Positions 7,201 to 14,724 of a DNA stretch of 24,668 bases are shown piece after piece. Positions within the stretch are counted from its first letter, which is position 1; every line of letters starts with the position of its first letter. A model generated the notes under the pieces. That model had not been told where the DNA came from. It saw nothing but the letters and a program-made list of their open reading frames with translations, and did no database searches. The position numbers and the translations under genes are program-made. Origin of the DNA: Bacteroidota bacterium. Its GTDB lineage: Bacteria; Bacteroidota; Ignavibacteria; Ignavibacteriales; Ignavibacteriaceae. The DNA lies in NCBI GenBank assembly GCA_021790055.1, contig JAJYIL010000003.1:1-24668 (forward strand). The letters run 5' to 3'.

Positions 7201-10200
7201 AAAGTATATTCCCCACAAATTGCAGCACGGTTCCTTCGCCTTCTTTGGAGGAAATATTTATAATGCCGCCGATTGCTTTAGCTCTTCTCTTGATGTTCTC
7301 AAGACCGTTGCCGCCTGATTTTTCACTTATATTAAAGCCTTTTCCGTTATCTTTCAGAAACATTTCCAAATGTTTACCTTTCACAAAGGCATCAAGGGAA
7401 ATTTCCGTGCAGCAGCTGTGCGTTATACAATTGTTGATTCCTTCCTTGAATATCAAATACAAATGCTGCCGGTGTTCCATCGAAAGCGAAACCTTCTGGA
7501 GTGATTTCAAATTTTCGGACCTGAATGAGATGCTTGCATAGGAAGATAGTTCGGTGTAGGTGTCTCGCAAGCGTAAAATCAAATCATAGAGTGAGTCTCT
7601 GTTTGGATTAACAAGCCAAACTATGTCGCTCATGCTGTCTATTAGATTACGCGAATTATCGCTAATCATTTTTAAATGCCTCTTTACATCTTCGCCGACC
7701 GTATCAAGCTTTTTAGAAATCACCTCGCTTAGGATTGATATTTCTGTCAAGCTTGAGCCGATGTTATCATGGAGGTCTGCTGCCAGCTTTGTTCTGAATC
7801 TTTCTATTGCAAGAAGGTTTTTTACCCTGTAAGTAATAATCAGAGCAATGAAACTGCCGATTAATAGAATGGAAAGAATATTAAACCACCAGGTTCTCCA
7901 AAATGGTGGAAGGATAATTATTTTTAATGAAGCGCCTGTCTTGTTCCAGATGCCGTCATTGTTTGAGCCGATTACTCTAAAGGTGTATTCGCCCGGATCA
8001 AGGTTTGTATAGGTTACAAAGCGCCTGCTGCCGGATTTGATCCAGTCTTTGTCAAATCCTTCCATCATATAAGCGTACTGGTTCTTGCCGGGAGAAGTAT
8101 AATCCAGTGCGGCAAATTCGAATGAAAAAACATTCTGACTGTAAGATAATTCTATTTCTTTTGTAGCTTCGATTGATTCATTAAGAGGCGAGCCTTTGCC
8201 CCCAATAGGAACAGGCTTGTTAAAAATCTGGAAGTCGGTAATTACAATCGGCGGCACATGCAGGTTATCTCTTAAGCTTGAAGGATAGAAAGCATTCACT
8301 CCGTTCGTTCCCCCGAAAAACAGCTCGTCATTTTTTCCTTTAAAGTTTGCACCCCAAAAGAACTGGTTCCCCTGTAGTCCTTCGCTTTGATAATAATTTC
8401 TAAAAGCCTTAGTTTGGTGATTAAACTTCGACAACCCGTTATCTGTACTCAGCCATAAATCGCCTTCATTGTCTTCTAAAATTCCGTAAATGATATTACT
8501 TGTTAATCCGTCTTTAACAGAATAATGAACAAACTCCGCGCTCATATTGCCGGATTTTTCTTGTTCAGATGTCCGAAGTTCATTCAAGCCGCCGCCATAA
8601 GTGCCAAACCACAGGTTGCCATGCTTATCTTCATCAACAGAAATAACCCTGTTGTCGCTAAGGCTTGCAGGATCGTCGGCAATATGAAAATAATGAACAA
8701 ACGAAAGCTTACCATAAGGCGCTTTTAATGGAACGTTAGAAAGACAGAGTTTGTTCAATCCATTCCAGGTACCTATCCACAAATTTCTATTTCTATCTTC
8801 AATTATGCATGACTGGACCTGATCCTCGCTTATACTTTGCGGATCAACCGGATTATTTTTGAATGCATAAAATTTCCCGGATTTCCTATCCAACAAGTTT
8901 AGACCTACGCCTGTTCCTATCCAAAGCCTTCCTTGATCGTCTTCAAAGATGGATTGAATAATATCATTGCTAATGCTGTAAGGATTAGAAGGATCGTGCT
9001 TGAAGGATTCAAATTTGAGCTTGTCAGGATTCTCATTGTCAATAACCTTATCCAGTCCGCCGCCCCATGTGCCAACCCAAAGTGTACCTGTCCTATCCCT
9101 ATAAATTGATATTACAGAGTTGTTGCTGATGCTGTAAGGATTTTTTGACTGATAGATGTAGTGAGTGTACATATTCGTTTTTAAGTCGAGCCGGTTCAAT
9201 CCTCCCCCAAGGGTACCGATCCACAAAATTCCCGATTTGTCCTGGTAAAGTGCGCGCACTGTGTTATAGCTAAGGCTGTTTGGATTCGAAGGGTCGTTCA
9301 TGTAATGCTTAAACTTCATCCTCTCTCTATCAAACTTAATTATTCCGCCCTCACCGGTTCCTATCCATATTATATTTGAATTGTCCTGGTAAATTGAAAG
9401 AATATTTTTATTGCTTATACTTGCCGGGTGAAGGGTTTCCGGGTTTAGACTGATGAATCTTTTAGTCCTTCTATTAAATTTATATAAACCGCCGCCGGTA
9501 GCTACCCACAGGGTTCCATAGCTGTCTTCAAGTATCTGGTTAATTCTGTTGTTGTCTAGGTTGCTAAAGATATCTGTGTTGCAAAAATATCTCTGAAAGG
9601 TTTTCGTTTTTCTATCAAACAGGTTAAGACCATTTAAAGTACCTACCCAAAAATTTCCTAACTTATCGCAATCAATTGAAAGGACTACGTTGGTACTTAA
9701 ACTACGAGGATTATGGGGATCGAATTGGAAGCTTGTAAAGTTGTTGCCGGCTCTGTCAAATTTGTTTAGTCCGCCGTCGCCGCCAATCCATAAAGCGCCG
9801 CTGTTATCTTCATATATTGAAAGCACAACATTATTGCTTAAGCTATGAGGGTTGTTTGGATTATTTGTAAAGTGAATAAACTTTTTTTCTTTTTTGTCGA
9901 ATTCATTTAAGCCGCCTCCTTCGGTACCTATCCAGAGCGTACCACGGCTGTCTTCAAAGATTGCTCTAACATTGTTGTTGCTAAGGCTATTAGGATTAGA
10001 AGGATCATACTTATAATTTGTAAACTTTTCAGTTGCTCTATTAAACTTGCAGAGCCCGCCGCTGTTTGTTCCTATCCAGAGCGCGCCGCTCCTATCTTCG
10101 TACATAGTCCAGATGAAATTATCGGAGATAGAATTTTTATCCATCGGATTATTTTTGTAAACAGTAAAATTGTAGCCGTCATATTTATCCAGCCCGTCTT

Positions 10201-10411
10201 CTGTGGCAAACCAAAGAAAGCCTTTACTGTCTTGAAGTATGCAATGAATTGTGTTTTGCGAAAGACCTTTGTCGCTCAGGATATGCTCAAAGTTCATATC
10301 CGCTTCCTGGGCAAGCACGAAGAATTGAAATATAAGTACATTCGATAGAATAAGGACAATTCTAATACCCCTTTTATTTACATTATTAAAAATACTGAAA
10401 AGTTCTTTCAT
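7199..10411 (-). CDS. Reg_prop/Y_Y_Y sensor histidine kinase (HisKA_3 type)
   Basis: This is a 1070-residue membrane sensor. A signal peptide or N-terminal membrane segment ends near FFVLAQ (residue ~35). About 14 propeller repeats with the LWIGT-GGL-KF motif follow (about 50-690), enough for two seven-bladed propellers. Then come a Y_Y_Y domain (about 770-830, with TNLDPGEYTFRVIGSNND), a single transmembrane segment (about 838-860), a HisKA_3 dimerisation domain with phosphoacceptor H881 (ADLHDNIGSSL), and a HATPase domain with an N-box at 993-999, DNGKGF (about 1021) and GGNGLENIKRR. The propellers face the periplasm and in related proteins bind glycan fragments. Unlike Bacteroides hybrid systems it has no fused receiver or AraC domain; the separate NarL regulators follow instead. 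The N-box reads NNCITHSCC, with cysteines at 995, 1000 and 1001. Strong assignment; ligand unknown. Confidence 0.95.
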   Translation of the reverse strand: MKELFSIFNNVNKRGIRIVLILSNVLIFQFFVLAQEADMNFEHILSDKGLSQNTIHCILQDSKGFLWFATEDGLDKYDGYNFTVYKNNPMDKNSISDNFIWTMYEDRSGALWIGTNSGGLCKFNRATEKFTNYKYDPSNPNSLSNNNVRAIFEDSRGTLWIGTEGGGLNEFDKKEKKFIHFTNNPNNPHSLSNNVVLSIYEDNSGALWIGGDGGLNKFDRAGNNFTSFQFDPHNPRSLSTNVVLSIDCDKLGNFWVGTLNGLNLFDRKTKTFQRYFCNTDIFSNLDNNRINQILEDSYGTLWVATGGGLYKFNRRTKRFISLNPETLHPASISNKNILSIYQDNSNIIWIGTGEGGIIKFDRERMKFKHYMNDPSNPNSLSYNTVRALYQDKSGILWIGTLGGGLNRLDLKTNMYTHYIYQSKNPYSISNNSVISIYRDRTGTLWVGTWGGGLDKVIDNENPDKLKFESFKHDPSNPYSISNDIIQSIFEDDQGRLWIGTGVGLNLLDRKSGKFYAFKNNPVDPQSISEDQVQSCIIEDRNRNLWIGTWNGLNKLCLSNVPLKAPYGKLSFVHYFHIADDPASLSDNRVISVDEDKHGNLWFGTYGGGLNELRTSEQEKSGNMSAEFVHYSVKDGLTSNIIYGILEDNEGDLWLSTDNGLSKFNHQTKAFRNYYQSEGLQGNQFFWGANFKGKNDELFFGGTNGVNAFYPSSLRDNLHVPPIVITDFQIFNKPVPIGGKGSPLNESIEATKEIELSYSQNVFSFEFAALDYTSPGKNQYAYMMEGFDKDWIKSGSRRFVTYTNLDPGEYTFRVIGSNNDGIWNKTGASLKIIILPPFWRTWWFNILSILLIGSFIALIITYRVKNLLAIERFRTKLAADLHDNIGSSLTEISILSEVISKKLDTVGEDVKRHLKMISDNSRNLIDSMSDIVWLVNPNRDSLYDLILRLRDTYTELSSYASISFRSENLKSLQKVSLSMEHRQHLYLIFKEGINNCITHSCCTEISLDAFVKGKHLEMFLKDNGKGFNISEKSGGNGLENIKRRAKAIGGIINISSKEGEGTVLQFVGNIL

Positions 10412-10433
10412 GCAAACAAAAATATTTATTCTT

Positions 10434-10465
10434 AGCTGCTTATTTCCTAAAAATGAAATTCAGCT
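10434..10465. promoter_or_regulatory. Hairpin just upstream of the sensor kinase start
   Basis: The plus strand has AGCTG, then ATTTC, an 8-base loop, GAAAT, and CAGCT: two stacked 5-bp stems separated by a small asymmetric bulge. It ends 23 bp before the kinase ATG and could be a 5'-leader structure or an operator. A TATTTTTG box on the minus strand (10424-10417) lies too close to the ATG to serve it. Chance occurrence is possible in such AT-rich DNA. Confidence 0.25.
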
Positions 10466-10512
10466 AGTATAAACTGCGAATAATATTTTGAATTTGCAAC
10501 AGTTAAAAAATC

Positions 10513-11433
10513 CTAAAGATTTCTTTCATTCCGTATTTTTCTTACTCTAGAAATTAATTCCTTCACGGAATTTTTTTGTTTCTGTGTAATTTCGTCCCCG
10601 GTTGTGTCAAACACAATCTGCAGCCATTTAATATTAAGATACCTGACTGCATATTCCGTGTCTTCATTGCTGTCTTCTTCATCTAATACCATTGTTGCAA
10701 GCTCCACCGAGGCTTTTAAGCAGACAATATTCGGAATTGAATTATTATTGCATATTTGAATTAACAAGTTAAGATATTCCCTACGGGAAGCGCACAAGTT
10801 AATGGCATAAAGACCGGCTGTCTTCTGCTGGTCGATCAAATGCATTGCCTTCAAATTTCTGTCCGAAGCTATCTTAATAAGCTGGTTAAAACCGCTGGTA
10901 AACTCAAACATGCTTTTTGATGCTTTTTCAAATGCGTTGTTAACTGCATTAGTTACGGCTTTCCCTAAATTATCTTTTGCTTTTTTAATTAACTCAAACC
11001 CGCTTTTAAAATCCTTTGAAATTTGAATTACTTTTTCGTAGTTGCCATTTTCAATAGTAGCATCAAGTACTGCGGCTGGCGTGTTTATCGCGCGCTTATT
11101 TAATGCATGAGTTTCAACATCAAGCCTATTGCTTTCGCCCTGTGCATTATTAGTCGATATAACTTTCGGCTTTAATTTTACAGCAAGATTTTCTTTTTCA
11201 GATTTGGTTGCCGGTAAAAGTACCCTAATGCCAGATTCATTAAGCTTCCCAATTAAAGCTTCATAATGCTTCTCGTCCACATTAAAGCTGACCAAGGTAT
11301 CTTCGCCAAGTGTACCGTGTCTTAGTGCATCGATAGATACTTCCGGCTTAGATTCTTTAAAAGACCATAAAACTTCTTTAACATTTTTTAATTCCCTTTT
11401 CTCAACTTTCAAAACAATTTTCTTTAACAACAT
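10513..11433 (-). CDS. Unrecognised mainly helical protein
   Basis: No family is recognised. From the ATG at 11433 the product is 306 residues, with no signal peptide or membrane segment, so it is probably cytoplasmic. The first ~75 residues (KKIVLKVEKRELKNVKEVLW, later YEALIGKLNESGIRVLLP) alternate strand and helix and resemble a small alpha/beta domain. A polar, probably disordered linker (about 80-125) follows. The remainder is helical and charged, with runs rich in Ala, Lys and Asn (KDNLGKAVTNAVNNAFEKA), ending in a basic tail. A TTG at 11463 would add 10 residues. The ATG is preferred, with AGG 4 nt upstream. The gene lies 101 bp before the sensor kinase on the same strand, so co-transcription is possible but a functional link is not shown. 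Confidence 0.7.
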   Translation of the reverse strand: MLLKKIVLKVEKRELKNVKEVLWSFKESKPEVSIDALRHGTLGEDTLVSFNVDEKHYEALIGKLNESGIRVLLPATKSEKENLAVKLKPKVISTNNAQGESNRLDVETHALNKRAINTPAAVLDATIENGNYEKVIQISKDFKSGFELIKKAKDNLGKAVTNAVNNAFEKASKSMFEFTSGFNQLIKIASDRNLKAMHLIDQQKTAGLYAINLCASRREYLNLLIQICNNNSIPNIVCLKASVELATMVLDEEDSNEDTEYAVRYLNIKWLQIVFDTTGDEITQKQKNSVKELISRVRKIRNERNL

Positions 11434-11611
11434 TATACCTAATAATTTTACATTGGGTTTCAAAAATAACTATCCTGATATAAAACTCTATTCATTTATT
11501 TGGACATTATATTCCTAATTGATCATCGAATATATTTTATGAAATTTTAGGAAAAATATTTTTCTCGGGATAATTTCTTAATTTAGAATATGATTTTATG
11601 CAGGAGTAAAT

Positions 11612-12229
11612 ATGTGCCTTCTTCTAATGTCATTTGAAATGCATCCAAAATACAAGGTAATAGTTGCGGCAAACCGGAATGAATTTTACAATCGCCCTGC
11701 CGAACCTTCAAAGTTCTGGCAGGAATTTCCAGGATTTCTTGCCGGAAAAGATCTGTAAGCCGAAGGCACCTGGCTGGGTATTACCATGCAAGGCAGGTTC
11801 GCTGCAATTACAAATTACAGGGACATGAAGAACTTAAGGAAAGAGGCGCCTTCACGAGGTGAATTAGTCAAATTCTCAAATCAAACTAAAAAATCCAAAA
11901 AATTACCGCCGGGAATTTACGGTCTAAACAACCACCTGCTCGGTACCCCCTGGCATAAAGTTGAAAAGAGTAAGACATCTTTCACAGAAATTCTTAGCAA
12001 AGAAGATATTTCGGCTGATAATCTTTTTAAAATTCTATCCGACACTTCCATTCCGCCTGATGAACTGCTGCCTGACACCGGATTAACAATCGAAATTGAA
12101 AGGGCAGTCTCTCCGGTTTTTGTCGCTACTCCGTTTTACGGCACCAGGTCGTCAACAGTAATTTTAATCGACAAAGGTGACAGGGTTACTTTCATTGAAA
12201 AATCTCTGAAGCTTGAAACGAAAGAGTGA
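11612..12229 (+). pseudogene. NRDE/TANGO2-family gene with in-frame stop and internal deletion
   Basis: The gene opens with a good ribosome-binding site (AGGAG, 5 nt before ATG 11612). Its first 48 codons match the NRDE family: MCLLLMSFEMHPKYKVIVAA, then NRNEFYNRP and LAGKDL, including Cys2, the presumed N-terminal nucleophile. Codon 49 is TAA (11756-11758). The same frame continues straight on with family sequence: AEGTWLGITMQGRFAAITNY, RDMKNL, APSRGELV, PPGIYGLNNHLLGTPWHKVE, LPDTGLTIEIERAVSP, YGTRSSTV. Between GELVKF (about 11875) and SNQTKKSKKLPPG the segment that usually carries YNGFNLL-type sequence, roughly 45-50 residues, is missing. About 205 codons remain against roughly 250 in intact members. 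A nonsense change plus a deletion points to a decayed gene; a sequencing error could explain the stop but not the deletion. Restart at 11786 would lack the nucleophile. Confidence 0.85.
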
Positions 12230-12305
12230 ATACAACTTCTTTTACTTTCAAAATTATTTAGCGCCCGAATTACCATAACGATATGAAATTATAAATAAAT
12301 CGACT

Positions 12306-12313
12306 TATATTTG
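12306..12313 (+). promoter_or_regulatory. Candidate -7 box (TATATTTG) before the MNT/HEPN pair
   Basis: TATATTTG matches TAnnTTTG exactly. It lies only 9 bp before the ATG at 12323, so transcription would begin a few bases before that ATG, or translation would start at the next ATG (12350). There is no clear TTTG at the -33 position. Confidence 0.3.
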
Positions 12314-12322
12314 CATCAAACA

Positions 12323-12664
12323 ATGACCGATGAAAATTCGAAAAATAAAATGAAATCCGTTAAGCTATCTGAAATTGAAAATTATGCAAAGAGAATTGCA
12401 GCAGAATTTAATCCGCAAAAAATAATTTTATTCGATTCTTACTCTAATGACTATTCGAACGATGACAGCGATATAGATATTTTAGTAATAGGAAATTTCC
12501 CCGAGAGAGTATCTGAACAAGCGTTCAAAATTAGGAAAAAAATTCTAAGAAACTTCCCGGTAGATTTGATTGTAAGAGATTCCAAACCCCTGAAAAAGAG
12601 GCTGAGATTAGGTGACTTCTTTCTGCAGGAAATTATTAATAACGGTAAAGTTCTATATGAATGA
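12323..12664 (+). CDS. MNT-type nucleotidyltransferase of a MNT/HEPN pair, altered GS motif
   Basis: This is a 113-residue minimal nucleotidyltransferase. In known MntA/HepT-like systems this partner neutralises the HEPN protein, in some cases by AMP transfer. The fold signature is KIILFDSYSNDYSNDDSDID. It keeps the S-x10-D-x-D spacing (S39, D50, D52, the metal-binding acids), but the glycine of the usual GS motif is Asp38 (codon GAT at 12434-12436, one base from GGT). That glycine packs against the nucleotide phosphates in the family, so activity may be lost or changed. The start is uncertain: ATG 12323 and ATG 12350 are both possible and neither has a ribosome-binding site. The gene overlaps the HEPN gene by 8 bp. 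Strong on family, open on activity. Confidence 0.85.
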   Translation: MTDENSKNKMKSVKLSEIENYAKRIAAEFNPQKIILFDSYSNDYSNDDSDIDILVIGNFPERVSEQAFKIRKKILRNFPVDLIVRDSKPLKKRLRLGDFFLQEIINNGKVLYE

Positions 12665-13037
12665 GCTGGTTAATGAATGGATAAATAAAGCTGAAGCTGA
12701 CTTTAGAGCTGCCCGCAGAGAATATAAAGTCAGAAATAAACCAAATTGGGACGCTGATTGCTTTCATTGCCAGCAATCAGTTGAAAAATTATTAAAAGCT
12801 ATTCTTCAACAAAATAATATTGAATTTAAAAAAGTACACGATCTAACTGTACTTTTAAAACTCCTTCTAACTCTCTATCCCGGATTCCAAAATTTAAACA
12901 ACGACTTTGCATTTCTAACTGTCTTAGCGGTTGAATTTAGATACCCTGGCAAACGTACATTGAAACAAGAAGCAGTGGAAGCAATTAGTATTTTAAACCA
13001 CCCCGGGAAAATCTTACTTAAAAAGATCATCACTTAA
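12657..13037 (+). CDS. HEPN-domain protein of a MNT/HEPN pair
   Basis: This is a 126-residue all-helical HEPN protein. From the ATG at 12657, the only start consistent with the family, it begins MNELVNEWINKAEADFRAAR. Typical motifs are H37-x2-Q40-x2-E43-K44 in helix 2 (CFHCQQSVEKLLKAIL), HDL at 61-63, and EFRYPG near the C-terminal helix. The R-x4-6-H ribonuclease motif of toxic HEPN members such as HepT is not present, so RNA cleavage should not be assumed. The ATG overlaps the end of the nucleotidyltransferase gene (ATGAATGA), which implies translational coupling and a complex of the two. Such pairs occur as toxin-antitoxin modules and as uncharacterised housekeeping pairs. Confidence 0.85.
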   Translation: MNELVNEWINKAEADFRAARREYKVRNKPNWDADCFHCQQSVEKLLKAILQQNNIEFKKVHDLTVLLKLLLTLYPGFQNLNNDFAFLTVLAVEFRYPGKRTLKQEAVEAISILNHPGKILLKKIIT

Positions 13038-13063
13038 TATCATATCAAAAAGAAAAAATACTC

Positions 13064-14080
13064 ATGAAAATTATCGAGTGCGTACCCAATTTCAGCGAGG
13101 GGAAAAGAGAAGAGACTTTTCATTTAATGAAAGACTCTTTGAATAAAGTAAGAGAATGCAAGCTGTTAAACATAGAACCGGATTCTGATTACAACCGCGT
13201 AGTTGTAACGCTTGCCGGAAGCGATACGGGAATTTTCGAAGGCGCAATCGCAGTAAGCAAAGCAGCGGCTGAACGCATTGACATGAGAAACCATAAAGGA
13301 GAGCATCCAAGGATTGGTGCGATAGACGTCGTTCCATTTGTGCCTGTAAAAAATACAACTATGGAAGACTGTATTAAAATTTCAGAATCTTATGCAGAAA
13401 GCATTTCGGAAACTTTGGAAGTCCCGGTATATCTGTATGAAAACTCTGCCCGAAAAGCATCCAGGAAAAATCTTGCAGACATTCGAAAAGGCGAGTATGA
13501 AGGACTTGAAGAAAAGCTGAAAGATCCCGAATGGAAACCGGATTTCGGTGATGCTGTTTATAATCCAAAGCTAGGAGCAATTGTAACCGGCGCCCGGTTT
13601 TTTCTTATAGCTTACAATGTTAATTTGAAAAGTGAAGATGTAAGGTTTGCGAAAGAGATTGGAGAAATATTACGAGAGTCCGGCAAACCGAAAAGAGACG
13701 AAGCAGGCAAAATAATTAAGATAAATGGACAAGCAGTTAGAGAGCCAGGCAAGTTGAAATGCGTAAAAGGAATGGGTGTGTCGCTTGAAAAATACAAAAT
13801 TACCCAGGTCTCTATGAACTTAACTAATTACCACGTTACCCCGATTCACGTTGCATTTGAAGAAGTTAAAAAAGAAGCTGATAGGTTAGGTATTAATGTC
13901 ACCGGCAGCGAGATTGTGGGACTTGTTCCGCTTGAGGCATTGCTGCTTGCCGGTAAGTATTATGCCGGCGAGAAAAAGTACGATGAAAAATCTTTAGTCG
14001 ATTTTGCAATTGAAAAGCTTGGACTCAGCAATCTGAATCCATTCCACAAAAGTGAAAAAATAATAGATTACATGATTTAA
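13064..14080 (+). CDS. ftcD: Glutamate formimidoyltransferase
   Basis: The enzyme transfers the formimino (or formyl) group of N-formimino-L-glutamate, the last intermediate of one histidine-degradation route, to tetrahydrofolate in the cytoplasm. The 338 residues cover both subdomains of the transferase part of mammalian FTCD: MKIIECVPNFSEG at the N-terminus, HKGEHPRIGAIDVVPFVPV with H81 matching the catalytic histidine (about residue 82 in the mammalian enzyme), TGARFFLIAYNVNL, and VSMNLTNYHVTPIHVAFEEV in the second half. It starts 26 bp after the HEPN gene with only a weak A-rich ribosome-binding site. The partner cyclodeaminase follows 11 bp later as a separate gene. No hutH, hutU or hutI lies in the window, so the histidine link is from family knowledge only. 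Confidence 0.93.
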   Translation: MKIIECVPNFSEGKREETFHLMKDSLNKVRECKLLNIEPDSDYNRVVVTLAGSDTGIFEGAIAVSKAAAERIDMRNHKGEHPRIGAIDVVPFVPVKNTTMEDCIKISESYAESISETLEVPVYLYENSARKASRKNLADIRKGEYEGLEEKLKDPEWKPDFGDAVYNPKLGAIVTGARFFLIAYNVNLKSEDVRFAKEIGEILRESGKPKRDEAGKIIKINGQAVREPGKLKCVKGMGVSLEKYKITQVSMNLTNYHVTPIHVAFEEVKKEADRLGINVTGSEIVGLVPLEALLLAGKYYAGEKKYDEKSLVDFAIEKLGLSNLNPFHKSEKIIDYMI

Positions 14081-14091
14081 CCGGAGAACTT

Positions 14092-14724
14092 ATGAATTTA
14101 ACTAAATCTTTGAAGAATTATTTTGAAGAGTTATCATCAAACTCCCCTACACCGGGCGGTGGAAATGTAGCCGCTTTATGCGGAGTGCTTGCATCTTCAC
14201 TTGGAGAAATGGTCTGCAATCTTACGATTGGTAAAAAGAAATATCAGAGCTTTGAACCGGAAGCAAAAGAACTGCTGACCAAGTTTGAAGCTATCAAAAA
14301 AGAATTTCTTTTGCTGGCTGAAAGAGACAACGAAGCGTTCGATAGGGTAATGGATGCATTCAAGCTGCCAAAGGAAACGGACGCCGGGAAGGCTTTCCGG
14401 CAATCGGCAATAGAGCATGCAACATTTGAAGCAGCTCTTGTTCCCGAGGAAGTAATAATTAAATGTAATGATCTAATACCGCTTCTCGATATAATTGCGG
14501 TGAAAGGAAACCAGAATTCGGTATCCGATGCAGGAGTTGCAATGTCCCTGGCTTCAGCCGCTGCCGAAGGAGCTTTCCTCAATGTTGTAATAAATTGCTC
14601 AAGTCTATCCGATAAGAAAGCAGCCCAGGAATTTATGAAGAAATCCGAAACAATTTATCACCAGGTAAAAGATAAAACTGCCGGACTAATCTCTCAAATC
14701 ATAAAGCGAATGACAAGCAAATGA
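14092..14724 (+). CDS. Formiminotetrahydrofolate cyclodeaminase family protein
   Basis: This 210-residue helical cytoplasmic enzyme corresponds to the C-terminal half of mammalian FTCD. The family converts 5-formimino-tetrahydrofolate to 5,10-methenyl-tetrahydrofolate and ammonia. Key signs are SPTPGGGNVAALCGVLASSL at residues 19-38 (the PGGG folate-site loop), the DNEAFDRVMDAFKLPK helix, and ISDAGVAMSLASAAAEG-like sequence near 145-160 (here VSDAGVAMSLASAAAEGAFL). GGAG lies 6 nt before the ATG. Position right after ftcD supports the cyclodeaminase role rather than the related methenyl-THF cyclohydrolase (FchA); sequence alone does not decide between them. Its stop overlaps the next start by 4 bp (ATGA). 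Confidence 0.88.
   Translation: MNLTKSLKNYFEELSSNSPTPGGGNVAALCGVLASSLGEMVCNLTIGKKKYQSFEPEAKELLTKFEAIKKEFLLLAERDNEAFDRVMDAFKLPKETDAGKAFRQSAIEHATFEAALVPEEVIIKCNDLIPLLDIIAVKGNQNSVSDAGVAMSLASAAAEGAFLNVVINCSSLSDKKAAQEFMKKSETIYHQVKDKTAGLISQIIKRMTSK

Noticed and set aside
7199..10411. Hybrid two-component (receiver plus AraC) architecture for the Reg_prop protein
   Set aside because: The protein ends directly after the HATPase domain; no receiver or AraC sequence follows in any frame.
10417..10424. TATTTTTG on the minus strand as a promoter for the sensor kinase
   Set aside because: It is only 5 bp before the ATG, so the transcript would begin inside the coding sequence.
12323..13037. Classical HepT/MntA toxin-antitoxin module
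   Set aside because: The R-x4-H-x-Y motif of HepT is absent and the GS motif of MntA is altered, so only the broader MNT/HEPN label is supported.
14244..14582. 112-codon open frame on the minus strand
   Set aside because: It is antisense to the cyclodeaminase gene and has the Ser/Ala-rich composition typical of shadow frames.
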